A stretch of 64,000 nt of DNA from Streptomyces sp. SCSIO 75703. Its GTDB lineage: Bacteria; Actinomycetota; Actinomycetes; Streptomycetales; Streptomycetaceae. Positions 8,449-16,425 of this stretch are shown one piece after another; position 1 is the stretch's first letter, and each line of letters begins with the position of its first letter. Location: the NCBI RefSeq assembly GCF_036607905.1, contig NZ_CP144555.1, positions 2,604,001-2,668,000 on the forward strand, read 5' to 3'. The notes under the pieces are model-generated. The model was not told where the DNA came from, did not search any database, and worked only from the letters and a program-made list of their open reading frames with translations. The position numbers and the translations under genes are program-made.

Positions 8449-9331
8449 CGCGCGACTGAGTGTCCTCAAGACCTACAAGCTGTACATCGGCGGGAAGTTC
8501 CCGCGTTCGGAGAGCGGCCGGGTGTACGAGGTGACGGACTCGAAGGGCACGTGGCTGGCGAACGCGCCGCTGTCCTCCCGCAAGGACGCCCGGGACGCGG
8601 TGGTCGCCGCACGCAAGGCGTTCGGCGGCTGGTCGGGCGCGACGGCGTACAACCGGGGCCAGATCCTGTACCGGATCGCCGAGATGCTGGAGGGCCGCCG
8701 GGACCAGTACGTCCGCGAGGTGGCCGGGGCGGAGGGGCTGTCGAAGGCCAGGGCCGCCCAGCAGGTGGACGCGGCGATCGACCGCTGGGTCTGGTACGCG
8801 GGCTGGACCGACAAGATCGCCCAGGTGGTCGGCGGCGGCAACCCGGTCGCGGGCCCGTACTTCAACCTGTCCTCCCCGGAACCGACCGGTGTGGTCGCCG
8901 TCCTGGCGCCCCAGGAGTCGTCCTTCCTGGGGCTGGTCTCGGTGCTCGCCCCGGTGATCGCCACCGGCAACACGGCGGTCGTCGTCGCGGGCGAGCGGGT
9001 CCCGCTCCCGGCGCTCTCGCTGGGCGAGGTGCTGGCCACCTCCGACCTGCCCGGCGGGGTGGTCAACATCCTCTCCGGCCGTACCGCGGAGATCGCCGCC
9101 CCGCTCGCCGCGCACCAGGACGTCAACGCGATCGACCTGGCGGGCGCCGGCGAGGAACTGGCGAAGGCACTGGAGATCGCGGCGGCGGACAACCTCAAGC
9201 GCGTCCTTCGTCCACAGCCTGTGGACGACTGGTCGGCGACGCCCGGCACCGAGCGCATGACGGCCTTCCTGGAGACGAAGACGGTCTGGCACCCCACGGG
9301 CGCGCTGGGGGCGTCGGGTTCGTCGTACTGA
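8441..9331 (+). CDS. Truncated, catalytically incomplete aldehyde dehydrogenase-family protein
   Basis: 296 aa against about 480 for a normal ALDH. The N-terminal and coenzyme-domain part is recognisable (KTYKLYIGGKFPRSESGR at the start, later SLGEVLATSDLPGGVVNILSGR). The region that should carry the Glu base is replaced, and the catalytic half with the Cys nucleophile is absent. The C-terminus ends cleanly with a short conserved-looking tail. ATG 8441 overlaps the end of the catalytic ALDH gene by 8 bp, so translation is coupled. This is probably a stable non-catalytic subunit rather than decay, because the reading frame is intact and the pairing recalls the second, Cys-less domain of ALDH16 proteins. 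Confidence 0.8.
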   Translation: MSDARLSVLKTYKLYIGGKFPRSESGRVYEVTDSKGTWLANAPLSSRKDARDAVVAARKAFGGWSGATAYNRGQILYRIAEMLEGRRDQYVREVAGAEGLSKARAAQQVDAAIDRWVWYAGWTDKIAQVVGGGNPVAGPYFNLSSPEPTGVVAVLAPQESSFLGLVSVLAPVIATGNTAVVVAGERVPLPALSLGEVLATSDLPGGVVNILSGRTAEIAAPLAAHQDVNAIDLAGAGEELAKALEIAAADNLKRVLRPQPVDDWSATPGTERMTAFLETKTVWHPTGALGASGSSY

Positions 9332-9370
9332 GGCCACGCCTCCGAGGTCATCGAGTGGCCCCGCGAGCGG

Positions 9371-9405
9371 ACCGCGCCGCCCTCTCCTCCGGGGGGCGGC
9401 GCGGT
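9371..9405. terminator. Terminator of the deoC-ALDH operon
   Basis: A 12-bp perfect GC stem (9371-9382 with 9394-9405) is followed by TCTCGTTA, 40 bp after the truncated ALDH stop. It also lies just downstream of the convergent small secreted-protein gene, so it may serve both. Confidence 0.65.
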
Positions 9406-9436
9406 TCTCGTTACGGGGCGCCTCGCGGGCGGCGGG

Positions 9437-9850
9437 TCAGCCGCGCAACAGGCCGACCGCCTGGCCGAGGACCGGGACCGCGCCCAGCGACTCGGCCTGG
9501 GCCACCGGGCCGGTCAGGGCCGTCGAGGTGAGCGGCTGGAAGTCGGCGAGCTGGGTGCCGACGCCGTTGTCGAGCGGGTCGACGCCCGTGCCCGCCAGCG
9601 GGTTGGGCTTGAGGTCGGCGACCGGTCCGGTGACGTGACCGACGGTGCCCGTGACGGCTTCGAGGCCGGCCTGCGGGTCGATGTTGCCGAGCGAGGTGGG
9701 CCGGGTGTGGGCGACCCCGGCGAGGGTGGTGTCGCCGGAGTCCGCCGCCGAGGCGCCGGCCGCGCCGGCCGCCAGGGCCGCCCCGGCGGCGGCGAGGGCG
9801 AGCAGGGCGCGCTGGGCGTGCGGGGTGCGGGGGGAGGCGTGTCGGGCCAT
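9437..9850 (-). CDS. Small secreted protein
   Basis: 137 aa. Signal peptide: short basic start (MARHASPRTPHAQR) then an Ala-rich hydrophobic core ending near AAGASAADS. The mature part has no cysteine and is rich in Leu, Thr, Gly and Pro, with short motifs such as NPLAGTGVDPLDNGVGTQ and PVAQAESLGAVPVLGQAVG. It recalls the other small secreted protein at 17375-17740 (PVAGLLGG, QPVAEQL). I do not recognise a function. Divergent from the kinase gene at 9996. Confidence 0.7.
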   Translation of the reverse strand: MARHASPRTPHAQRALLALAAAGAALAAGAAGASAADSGDTTLAGVAHTRPTSLGNIDPQAGLEAVTGTVGHVTGPVADLKPNPLAGTGVDPLDNGVGTQLADFQPLTSTALTGPVAQAESLGAVPVLGQAVGLLRG

Positions 9851-9995
9851 CGCTGTGCCACCTCGTGCTGGGGGACGTCGGATCACCGCGAAGGGTAATC
9901 GGTTCGACGCGTAGCGTAGTTGAGATGTGACGCGTGCTTCAAAGCCGACCCGCGGGGTCGTACGACGGCCGTTCGATGCCTCAGACTGGTGTCCC

Positions 9996-10631
9996 GTGAG
10001 CTCCCATCCGCCCATACCCACGCGAGTCGTGCTGCTCTGCGGCCCCTCCGGCTCCGGCAAGTCCCTCCTCGCCGCCCGCTCCGGTCTGCCCGTGCTGCGG
10101 CTCGACGACTTCTACAAGGAGGGCTCCGACCCGACGCTGCCGCTGGTGGCGGGCAGTTCGGACATCGACTGGGATCACCCCGGCTCCTGGGACGCCGAGG
10201 CCGCCGTCGCGGCGATCACCGAGCTGTGCCGGTCGGGCCGTACGCGCGTACCGGTCTACGACATCTCGCTGAGCGCCCGCACCGGCGAGGACGGGGTCGA
10301 CATCGGGCGGACGCCGCTCTTCCTCGCGGAGGGCATCTTCGCCGCGGAGATCGTCACGCGCTGCCGCGAACTGGGTCTCCTGGCGGACGCGTTGTGCCTC
10401 AGCAGGGGTCCGCTGACCACGTTCCGGCGGCGGTTCCTGCGGGATCTGCGCGAGGGTCGCAAGTCGGTGCCGTTCCTGTTGCGGCGCGGCTGGCGGCTGA
10501 TGCGGCAGGAGCGGTCGATCATCGCGCGGCAGACGGCGCTGGGCGCTCACGCCTGCGGCCGGGACGAGGCGATGGGCCGGCTGGCGGCCGCCGCGGCGGG
10601 CCGGTGCGCGACGGCGCGTACGGTCGCGTAG
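9996..10631 (+). CDS. Uridine kinase-like P-loop kinase
   Basis: 211 aa. P-loop GPSGSGKS directly after the start, then LRLDDFYKEGSDPTLP, the nucleoside-kinase DDFY motif, and YDISLSARTGEDGVDIG in place of the usual uridine-kinase lid. PLFLAEGIFAAEIV supplies the Walker-B-like strand. The fit is to the uridine/phosphoribulokinase family, and a cytosolic nucleoside-salvage role suits the neighbourhood, but no copy of the nucleoside operator precedes it. GTG 9996 is chosen because the P-loop then lies at its normal distance; longer in-frame extensions reach back to 9927. Confidence 0.7.
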   Translation: MSSHPPIPTRVVLLCGPSGSGKSLLAARSGLPVLRLDDFYKEGSDPTLPLVAGSSDIDWDHPGSWDAEAAVAAITELCRSGRTRVPVYDISLSARTGEDGVDIGRTPLFLAEGIFAAEIVTRCRELGLLADALCLSRGPLTTFRRRFLRDLREGRKSVPFLLRRGWRLMRQERSIIARQTALGAHACGRDEAMGRLAAAAAGRCATARTVA

Positions 10632-10672
10632 CGCGCCGCCCGCGCCCGGAGCACCTCCCCCGCGCACACGGC

Positions 10673-10715
10673 GGAGCGGGGCTGGACGGACCCCCCGGCC
10701 CTCCAGCCCCGCTCC
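10673..10715. terminator. Terminator after the kinase gene
   Basis: A perfect 14-bp GC stem (10673-10686 with 10702-10715) and a 15-nt loop lie 42 bp after the kinase stop. Confidence 0.7.
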
Positions 10716-10986
10716 CGTGGTGCTCCCCCGTGTTTCCCCCGTATCCCCCCCTCGGCCCCGTTGTTCCCCCGTGGGACTTTCGCTCCCCCGTTCCCCCGTG
10801 GGACTTTCCCCCGTTTTCCTTCCCCCCGTCGGGGGTCCCCCGTGTTCCCCCGTGAGGGCCCCCCGTCCCCCGCTCGCCCGTCGTGCTCCCCCGTGGGCGC
10901 TTCCCCGTGAGTAAGAGCCCGGGTTCTCCCCCCTGATACACCCCAGGCCGTACTTTTTTCGCGGGTTCTTCCGGGGCCCTGCTGCC
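10716..10986. repeat. Low-complexity CCCCCGTG-rich spacer with direct repeats
   Basis: About 270 bp between the kinase terminator and the convergent sigQ end. It consists of irregularly spaced CCCCCGTG/CCCCCGTT words. One 19-bp sequence (GTTCCCCCGTGGGACTTTC) occurs at 10763-10781 and again at 10790-10808, 27 bp apart. No gene is supported here. Confidence 0.6.
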
Positions 10987-11793
10987 TCAGGCGACCAGTT
11001 CGCCGAAGGCGTCCTCCCGGTCACGGCCGAGGCTCAGGACCTCGTCCTGTCGCAGCCGGCGCAGCGAGCGCCAGATGCTGGACTTCACCGTGCCGACGCT
11101 GATGTCGAGGATGTCCGCGATCTCCGGGTCCGTACGGCCCTCGTAGTAGCGCAGGACCAGCATGGTGCGCTGGAGTTCGGGCAGCCGGGCGAGCGCCTGC
11201 CACAGGACGGTGCGCAGTTCGGTGCCGCGCATGGCGTCCGTGTCGCCGGGCGTCTCCGGCAGTTCCTCGGTCGGGTACTCGTTGAGCTTGCGGCGCCGCC
11301 AGGCACTGATGTGCAGGTTGGTCATGGTGCGGCGCAGGTAGCCGCCGACGGCCGCCTTGTCGCTGATCCGCTCCCACGCGCGGTAGGTCGAGAAGAGCGC
11401 GCTCTGGAGCAGGTCCTCGGCCTCGTGGCGGTCGCCGGTCAGGTGGTAGGCGGTGGCGTACAGGGAGGCCCGCCGCTCCTGCACGTAGGCGGTGAACTCC
11501 GCCTCCGACGACGAACGGCGCTCCCCCCGGGCCGTCCCGTACACCACTCCCCCGCGCGTGTCGCCCCGGTCCCCCCGGTCCTGGGCGTCCTCCCGGTCCA
11601 CGGCCGGCGTGTCGACCACCGTCATGCGGGGCTGCGGGAGCCACGACTGCGCGTGTCCGGTGTGCTGTCGTCCGGTGCCGCGAGCGCACCCCCGCCCGCT
11701 CACGGCACCGGACTTCTCTGAACACCGGTTGACGTTCACGTCGTGCAGACGCGTGATCACTGCGCTGGTGCTGAAGCCGTGCAGCGTGTTCAT
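10987..11793 (-). CDS. sigQ: RNA polymerase sigma factor SigQ (SigE-like subfamily)
   Basis: 268 aa. Region 2 is at about FTAYVQERRASLYATAYHLTGDRHEAEDLLQSAL in sequence order, with the TYRAWERI helix and SAWRRRKLNEYP after it. Region 4 includes LPELQRTMLVLRYYEGRTDPEIADIL and GTVKSSIWRSLRRLR. The gene stands divergent from afsQ1; this arrangement and family match S. coelicolor sigQ, which is reported to act against the AfsQ1/Q2 response. ATG 11793 has a G-rich RBS; an internal ATG at 11625 would remove 56 residues that precede the sigma domains. The AfsQ1 box at 11995-12010 lies between the two genes. Confidence 0.85.
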   Translation of the reverse strand: MNTLHGFSTSAVITRLHDVNVNRCSEKSGAVSGRGCARGTGRQHTGHAQSWLPQPRMTVVDTPAVDREDAQDRGDRGDTRGGVVYGTARGERRSSSEAEFTAYVQERRASLYATAYHLTGDRHEAEDLLQSALFSTYRAWERISDKAAVGGYLRRTMTNLHISAWRRRKLNEYPTEELPETPGDTDAMRGTELRTVLWQALARLPELQRTMLVLRYYEGRTDPEIADILDISVGTVKSSIWRSLRRLRQDEVLSLGRDREDAFGELVA

Positions 11794-11994
11794 CTCGCGC
11801 CCCCCGTCGTGGACTTCCGGTGTCGGTCTGCTGTGGCGCGGCGTTCCGGCCGTGCGAGGCGCCGTACCGCCGTTCCGTCGTGCTGTCTGTGTTGCCCGTG
11901 CCGTGCCGTGCTCTGGTGCCGTGCTGTCGTACTGTCGCGGCCTGCCGGTACCGAAAATCCTGCCCGGGTGACTTCATCACCGTGTCTGTCGACT

Positions 11995-12010
11995 GTCACA
12001 GACCTGTCAC
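11995..12010. promoter_or_regulatory. AfsQ1-type binding box GTCAC-N6-GTCAC
   Basis: GTCAC at 11995-11999 and 12006-12010 are separated by six bases, matching the GTnAC-N6-GTnAC direct repeat described for AfsQ1 in S. coelicolor (from memory). A third GTCAC follows at 12019-12023 with an 8-bp gap. The site lies in the 328-bp sigQ-afsQ1 intergenic region, so autoregulation and control of sigQ are likely. Confidence 0.75.
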
Positions 12011-12121
12011 AGGGCCCGGTCACCGCACCGCCACACATCCTTCACAGGCTCCGACGGCGAGGCAGGTCGCATCCGGGCCCACGGGTCGAACCACATGCCC
12101 TCCATGGGCCAGAATGAGCGC

Positions 12122-12799
12122 GTGCCTTCCCTGTTGCTGATCGAGGACGACGACGCCATCCGGACGGCCCTGGAGCTCTCGCTGACGCGCCAGGGTCACC
12201 GCGTGGCGACCGCTGCCAGCGGTGAGGACGGTCTGAAGCTCCTGCGCGAGCAGCGACCGGATCTGATCGTGCTGGATGTGATGCTGCCCGGTATCGACGG
12301 TTTCGAGGTGTGCCGGCGCATCCGCCGCACGGACCAGTTGCCGATCATCCTGCTCACCGCGCGCAACGACGACATCGACGTGGTCGTCGGCCTGGAGTCC
12401 GGCGCCGACGACTACGTCGTCAAGCCCGTGCAGGGCCGGGTGCTCGACGCCCGTATCCGCGCGGTGCTGCGACGCGGCGAACGGGAGTCCAGCGACTCGG
12501 CCACCTTCGGCAGCCTCGTCATCGACCGCTCGGCCATGACCGTCACCAAGAACGGCGAGGACCTCCAGCTCACGCCGACCGAGCTGCGGCTGCTGCTGGA
12601 GCTGAGCCGGCGCCCCGGACAGGCGCTGTCCCGGCAGCAGTTGCTGCGCCTCGTGTGGGAACACGACTACCTCGGCGACTCCCGCCTCGTGGACGCCTGC
12701 GTGCAGCGGCTGCGCGCCAAGGTCGAGGACGTGCCCTCGTCCCCGACCCTCATTCGTACCGTGCGCGGTGTCGGCTACCGGCTGGACCCGCCTCAGTGA
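12122..12799 (+). CDS. afsQ1: Two-component response regulator AfsQ1 (OmpR/PhoB type)
   Basis: 225 aa. Receiver domain: acidic pocket EDDD at residues 8-11, phosphoacceptor Asp52 in LIVLDVMLPG, Thr in ILLTARND and Lys in YVVKPV. A winged-helix output domain follows (LTPTELRLLLELSRRPGQAL, then VDACVQRLRAKVE and IRTVRGVGYRL). In S. coelicolor AfsQ1 activates antibiotic and nitrogen-linked genes. GTG 12122 is used because it gives the exact receiver start, and a CAGAAT -10-like element (12110-12115) ends 6 nt before it, so the mRNA may be leaderless. The stop overlaps the kinase start (GTGA). Confidence 0.93.
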   Translation: MPSLLLIEDDDAIRTALELSLTRQGHRVATAASGEDGLKLLREQRPDLIVLDVMLPGIDGFEVCRRIRRTDQLPIILLTARNDDIDVVVGLESGADDYVVKPVQGRVLDARIRAVLRRGERESSDSATFGSLVIDRSAMTVTKNGEDLQLTPTELRLLLELSRRPGQALSRQQLLRLVWEHDYLGDSRLVDACVQRLRAKVEDVPSSPTLIRTVRGVGYRLDPPQ

Positions 12800-14799
12800 C
12801 ACCGGATCACCAGGGGGGATCTCGCGGCTGGGCCGCGACGCGCAAGGGAATCTGGTCGCGGCTGCGCCTCACCAGCCTGCGGCTGCGGCTGGCCGTCGTC
12901 TTCGGGCTGGTCGCGCTCACCGCGGCCGTCTCCGCGTCCGGCATCGCCTACTGGCTCAACCGGGAGGCGGTGCTCAACCGCACCCAGGACGCCGTCCTGC
13001 GCGACTTCGAACTGGAGATGCAGAACCGGGCCGGCGCCCTGCCCGAACACCCCACCCAGGACGAACTTCAGCACACCGCCGGACAGATGGCCAACAGCAG
13101 CCAGCGCTTCGGCGTGCTGCTGCTCGCCGACACCGCCGACGGGAAGACGGTCACCGGCAGCTCCGGCGGCGTCGGCGGCTTCTCGCTCTCCGACGTGCCC
13201 GCCCCGCTGCGCGCCGCGGTGAACAAGGAGCAGAAGCTCACCTCGGCCAACAAACACGCGTACCACCTGTACTGGCAGCGTGTCGTCGTCGACGACACGC
13301 CGTACCTGGTGGCCGGCACGAAGGTGATCGGCGGCGGCCCCACCGGGTACCTGCTCAAATCGCTGGAACCGGAGGCCAAGGACCTCAACTCGCTGGCCTG
13401 GTCGCTGGGCATCGCCACCGGGCTCGCGCTGATCGGCTCCGCGCTCCTCGCCCAGGCCGCCGCCACCACCGTCCTCAAGCCGGTGCACCGGCTCGGCGTC
13501 GCGGCGCGCCGGCTCGGCGAGGGCCGGCTCGACACCCGGCTCCGGGTCTCCGGCACCGACGAACTGGCCGACCTCTCCCGCACGTTCAACGCCGCCGCCG
13601 AGGCCCTGGAGAAACGGGTCGCGGACATGGCGGCCCGCGAGCAGGCGTCCCGGCGGTTCGTGGCCGACATGAGCCACGAACTGCGCACTCCGCTGACGGC
13701 CATCACCGCGGTCACGGAGGTGCTGGAGGACGAGCTGGAGTTCGAGGGCGGCGGCATCGACCCCATGATCGAACCCGCCGTGCGGCTGGTCGTGAGCGAG
13801 ACACGGCGGCTGAACGACCTGGTGGAGAACCTGATGGAGGTGACCCGCTTCGACGCGGGCACCGCCCGGCTCGTCCTGGACGACGTCGACGTCGCCGACC
13901 AGATCACCGCCTGCATCGACGCCCGCGCCTGGCTCGACGCCGTCGACCTCGACGCCGAACGCGGCATCCACGCCCGCCTCGACCCGCGCCGCCTGGACGT
14001 CATCCTGGCCAACCTCATCGGCAACGCCCTCAAGCACGGCGGCTCGCCGGTGCGGGTGTCGGTGGTCCGCGCGGACGACGAGGTCGTCATCCGGGTACGG
14101 GACCACGGCCCCGGCATCCCCGAGGACGTCCTCCCGCACGTCTTCGACCGCTTCTACAAGGCCAGCGCCGCCCGCCCGCGCTCCGAGGGCAGCGGACTGG
14201 GGCTGTCCATCGCCCTGGAGAACGCCCACATCCACGGCGGCGAGATCACCGCGGAGAACCTGCCCGAGGGCGGCGCGGTCTTCGTCCTGCGCCTGCCCCA
14301 GGACGCCTCGGAACCGCCGGAGGGGGACGAGGACGGGAACGGGGGCGGGGACGCCGGCCGGGGTGGTGGGGGCGCCGGGAGTGCCGGGGGCACTGGGGCT
14401 GCGGGGAGCACTGAGGGCGCGGGCTTGGGCGGGGCTGGTGAGACTGGCGGGGCTGTGGGGACCGGTGGGTCTGCCGGGTCTGCCGGGTCTACCGGGTCTA
14501 CCGGGTCTACCGGGTCTACCGGGTCTACCGGACCCAACGAGGCTGTGGGGTCCGGCGGGGCTGTGGGGTCCGGCGGGGCTGTGGGGTCCGGCGGGGCTGT
14601 GGGGTCCGGCGGGGCTGAAGAGGCCGGAGAGCCTGGTGGGGCCAGCGGCTCCGGGGGGTCTCGTGCGGACGGTGGTTCCGGGGAGCGGGCCGCCCCCGGG
14701 GACGGCGACGGTGGAGACGGCGGGGAGCCGGACGGGGGTGCCGCCGACGGCCGGGAGGACGACGCCGGTGACGGCAAGCATGCGAAGGGACAGGGCTGA
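12796..14799 (+). CDS. afsQ2: Sensor histidine kinase AfsQ2 with a long repetitive C-terminal tail
   Basis: 667 aa. TM1 is at about residues 31-53, an extracytoplasmic sensor of about 150 residues follows, and TM2 is at about 205-228. HAMP comes next, then the HisKA box with His about 294 (MSHELRTPL). The ATPase core has NALKHGG, DHGPGIPEDVLPHVFDRFYK and GSGLGLSIA and ends near residue 502. About 165 further residues of Gly/Ala/Ser/Thr and then Asp/Gly follow, including runs of GST and AVGSGG. They are encoded by 9-bp and 18-bp tandem repeats and are outside the kinase fold; the S. coelicolor protein is about 535 aa by memory. GTG 12796 overlaps the afsQ1 stop by 4 bp. The frame is open to the end, where it overlaps the lipoprotein start. 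Confidence 0.92.
   Translation: MTPDHQGGSRGWAATRKGIWSRLRLTSLRLRLAVVFGLVALTAAVSASGIAYWLNREAVLNRTQDAVLRDFELEMQNRAGALPEHPTQDELQHTAGQMANSSQRFGVLLLADTADGKTVTGSSGGVGGFSLSDVPAPLRAAVNKEQKLTSANKHAYHLYWQRVVVDDTPYLVAGTKVIGGGPTGYLLKSLEPEAKDLNSLAWSLGIATGLALIGSALLAQAAATTVLKPVHRLGVAARRLGEGRLDTRLRVSGTDELADLSRTFNAAAEALEKRVADMAAREQASRRFVADMSHELRTPLTAITAVTEVLEDELEFEGGGIDPMIEPAVRLVVSETRRLNDLVENLMEVTRFDAGTARLVLDDVDVADQITACIDARAWLDAVDLDAERGIHARLDPRRLDVILANLIGNALKHGGSPVRVSVVRADDEVVIRVRDHGPGIPEDVLPHVFDRFYKASAARPRSEGSGLGLSIALENAHIHGGEITAENLPEGGAVFVLRLPQDASEPPEGDEDGNGGGDAGRGGGGAGSAGGTGAAGSTEGAGLGGAGETGGAVGTGGSAGSAGSTGSTGSTGSTGSTGPNEAVGSGGAVGSGGAVGSGGAVGSGGAEEAGEPGGASGSGGSRADGGSGERAAPGDGDGGDGGEPDGGAADGREDDAGDGKHAKGQG
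14467..14613 (+). repeat. Tandem repeats inside afsQ2: seven 9-bp then four 18-bp units
   Basis: Seven copies of GGGTCTRCC (14467-14529) encode Gly-Ser-Ala/Thr runs. Four exact copies of GCTGTGGGGTCCGGCGGG (14542-14613) encode AVGSGG. The units are multiples of three, so copy-number change would preserve the frame. Confidence 0.9.
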
Positions 14800-15404
14800 T
14801 GACCGTACGCCGCCGCCTCCTGGCGCTCCCCCTGCTCGCGGTGCTGCTCGCCGGGTGCGGCATCCGCGCCACGGAGGTGCCCACGGACTACGGCCCCGCC
14901 CCCTCACGGGTGCGCTGCGTGGCCCCCGAGGCGGACGCGTCGACCCGGTCGGCGCCCGGCACGCCGGTGCGGATCTTCCTGCTCTGCGGATCGTCCCTGG
15001 TGGCCGCCGACCGGACGGTACGCGTCCCGGACGGCACGGCGGGCGCCGAGCGGCGGGTGCTGATGGCGCAGGGGCTGCTCACACTCCTCGCGGTACCGCC
15101 CTCGACCGCGGAGCGGAGCGCCGGGTACACCACCGACGTGCGCGGCGGCGCCGAGGTGAAGGGGCCCCGCCCCGACGACCCCGAGGGCACGCTACGGCTC
15201 GGCACCGCGCCGGGCGACCTCACGTCGTACGCCCTCGCCCAGGTCGTCTGCACCCTCTCCGTCTCCGCGGTGGCCGAGGGCGACGGCTCGGTCGTCCTGG
15301 CCGGCCCCGGGGACGTCCCTCCCCGCCGGTACATCTGCACCGACGAGGTCCGCGCCCGCCCGGGCACCACGGAACCACCGTCGACTCCGGTGCACGGGGA
15401 GTGA
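14799..15404 (+). CDS. Lipoprotein of the afsQ operon
   Basis: 201 aa. Lipoprotein signal: basic MTVRRRLL, hydrophobic core, lipobox LLAGC with Cys about 20, so it should be anchored on the outer face of the membrane. The mature part has a few Cys (VRCVAPEAD, LCGSS, VVCTL, YICTD), and its FLLCGSSLVAADRTVRVP...LLTLLAVPPSTAERSAGY pattern resembles GerMN-like segments of actinobacterial lipoproteins. The start overlaps the afsQ2 stop (TGATG), so it is translated with the kinase and may assist signal sensing. The homologue in S. coelicolor is the gene after afsQ2. Confidence 0.82.
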   Translation: MTVRRRLLALPLLAVLLAGCGIRATEVPTDYGPAPSRVRCVAPEADASTRSAPGTPVRIFLLCGSSLVAADRTVRVPDGTAGAERRVLMAQGLLTLLAVPPSTAERSAGYTTDVRGGAEVKGPRPDDPEGTLRLGTAPGDLTSYALAQVVCTLSVSAVAEGDGSVVLAGPGDVPPRRYICTDEVRARPGTTEPPSTPVHGE

Positions 15405-16425
15405 GCGGAGCGCCGGGTGGCACGCATGTGGGGGGAGACACGCGTGGGGTGGGCTTGCGCGGGGCGGGGGCGGGCCGTCTCGGGTGGGTCGGGGAACACG
15501 CGCGGCCGGGGTTCCCGGTGTCGGCGGGTCGCTGACATGCCGCGCCGGGCGAGCCGCCTCCGTGGTGCGGGGTTGGAGTGTCGAGGGGTGTTGGGTAAAC
15601 GCTTGCGCATGCCGGTGACACACCGAACCGAGCGAGTCGTCTCCATGGTGCGGGTCGAGGGCATCCCCGGTGTGTCGGTTAAACGCTGGCGGTTAAGCGC
15701 TTACGTACGCCGGTGACACGCCGACCGACACGTCTCCTCCACGATGCGCAGCGAGGACGTCTTGGGCATGTCGGTTCACACGCTTACGTGTACCGGTGAC
15801 ACGCCAGTGAAATGTGCTGCCCCCATCGTGCGGATCGAAGGTGTCACGGCGGTGTTGGGTTAAGCGCTTACGCGCTCCCGCGACACGTCGGCCGGTCGCC
15901 GCCTCCCTCCGTCGTGCGGGCTCGGGCACCCCCCGGGCGTGGCGCGACGTGCCCGAGCGGCGAACACCGCGCAGAACGGCCAGTGACACGCCGAACCGGG
16001 CGGGTCGCGCTCCGCCGCGCGGAGACGAGGCGGCCCGGGCGTGGCGCGACGCGCCCGGCCGCGGGACGCGACGCCCACCGTGCCGGCCCGGAGCATCCCG
16101 GGCGAGTCGGAGGACACGCCCGACCGGGCGGCAACCACGCACGACGGTCACCGACACACCCGGCTGGGCAAGCCGCCTCCGCCGCGCCGAGTCGGACCGT
16201 CCCTGGCGGGCCCGGCACACACCCGACCGGCGGCCGACACGCGGTACGGCCCCGACACGCCCAGCCGGGCGAGTCCCCCCACGCCACTCCCCGGCCACGC
16301 GCCCGCCGCTCCCCCGGCGCGGCACCGCGCCGCACGCCCGCGGACGCTCCGGCGTGTGGCGTAAGACTCACCCTTCGGTGGGAGCGGTCGGAACCGTGGG
16401 CGGCGAAGGCCGCGTCTAGGGGTGC
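15405..16425. repeat. Degenerate ~84-bp tandem repeat array starting with GACACGCC (non-coding)
   Basis: 1 kb without a credible gene. Units begin with GACACRCC or a one-base variant at 15534, 15617, 15715, 15798, 15882 and 15984, then less regularly at 16113 and 16153. Spacings are 83, 98, 83, 84 and 102 bp. Each of the first four units carries GGTTAARCGCTTACG-like and CGGT segments before the next GACAC, and a CTCCATGGTGCGGGTCGAGG-like middle. The right part loses the AT-bearing segment and becomes GC-only. Several frames are open across it, but none shows protein-like composition or a start signal. Confidence 0.75.

Noticed and set aside
9909..9919. GCGTAGCGTAG before the kinase gene as an operator half
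   Set aside because: Only half-sites in direct orientation are present, not the palindrome, and the promoter position is unclear.
10237..10250. GTACGCGCGTAC inside the kinase gene as another nucleoside operator
   Set aside because: It lies well inside coding sequence and differs from the operator at both ends; no promoter is near.
10519..10941. Gly-rich, collagen-like minus-strand frame opposite the end of the kinase gene
   Set aside because: It overlaps the kinase gene and crosses its strong terminator, and its composition simply reflects the CCCCCGTG repeats.
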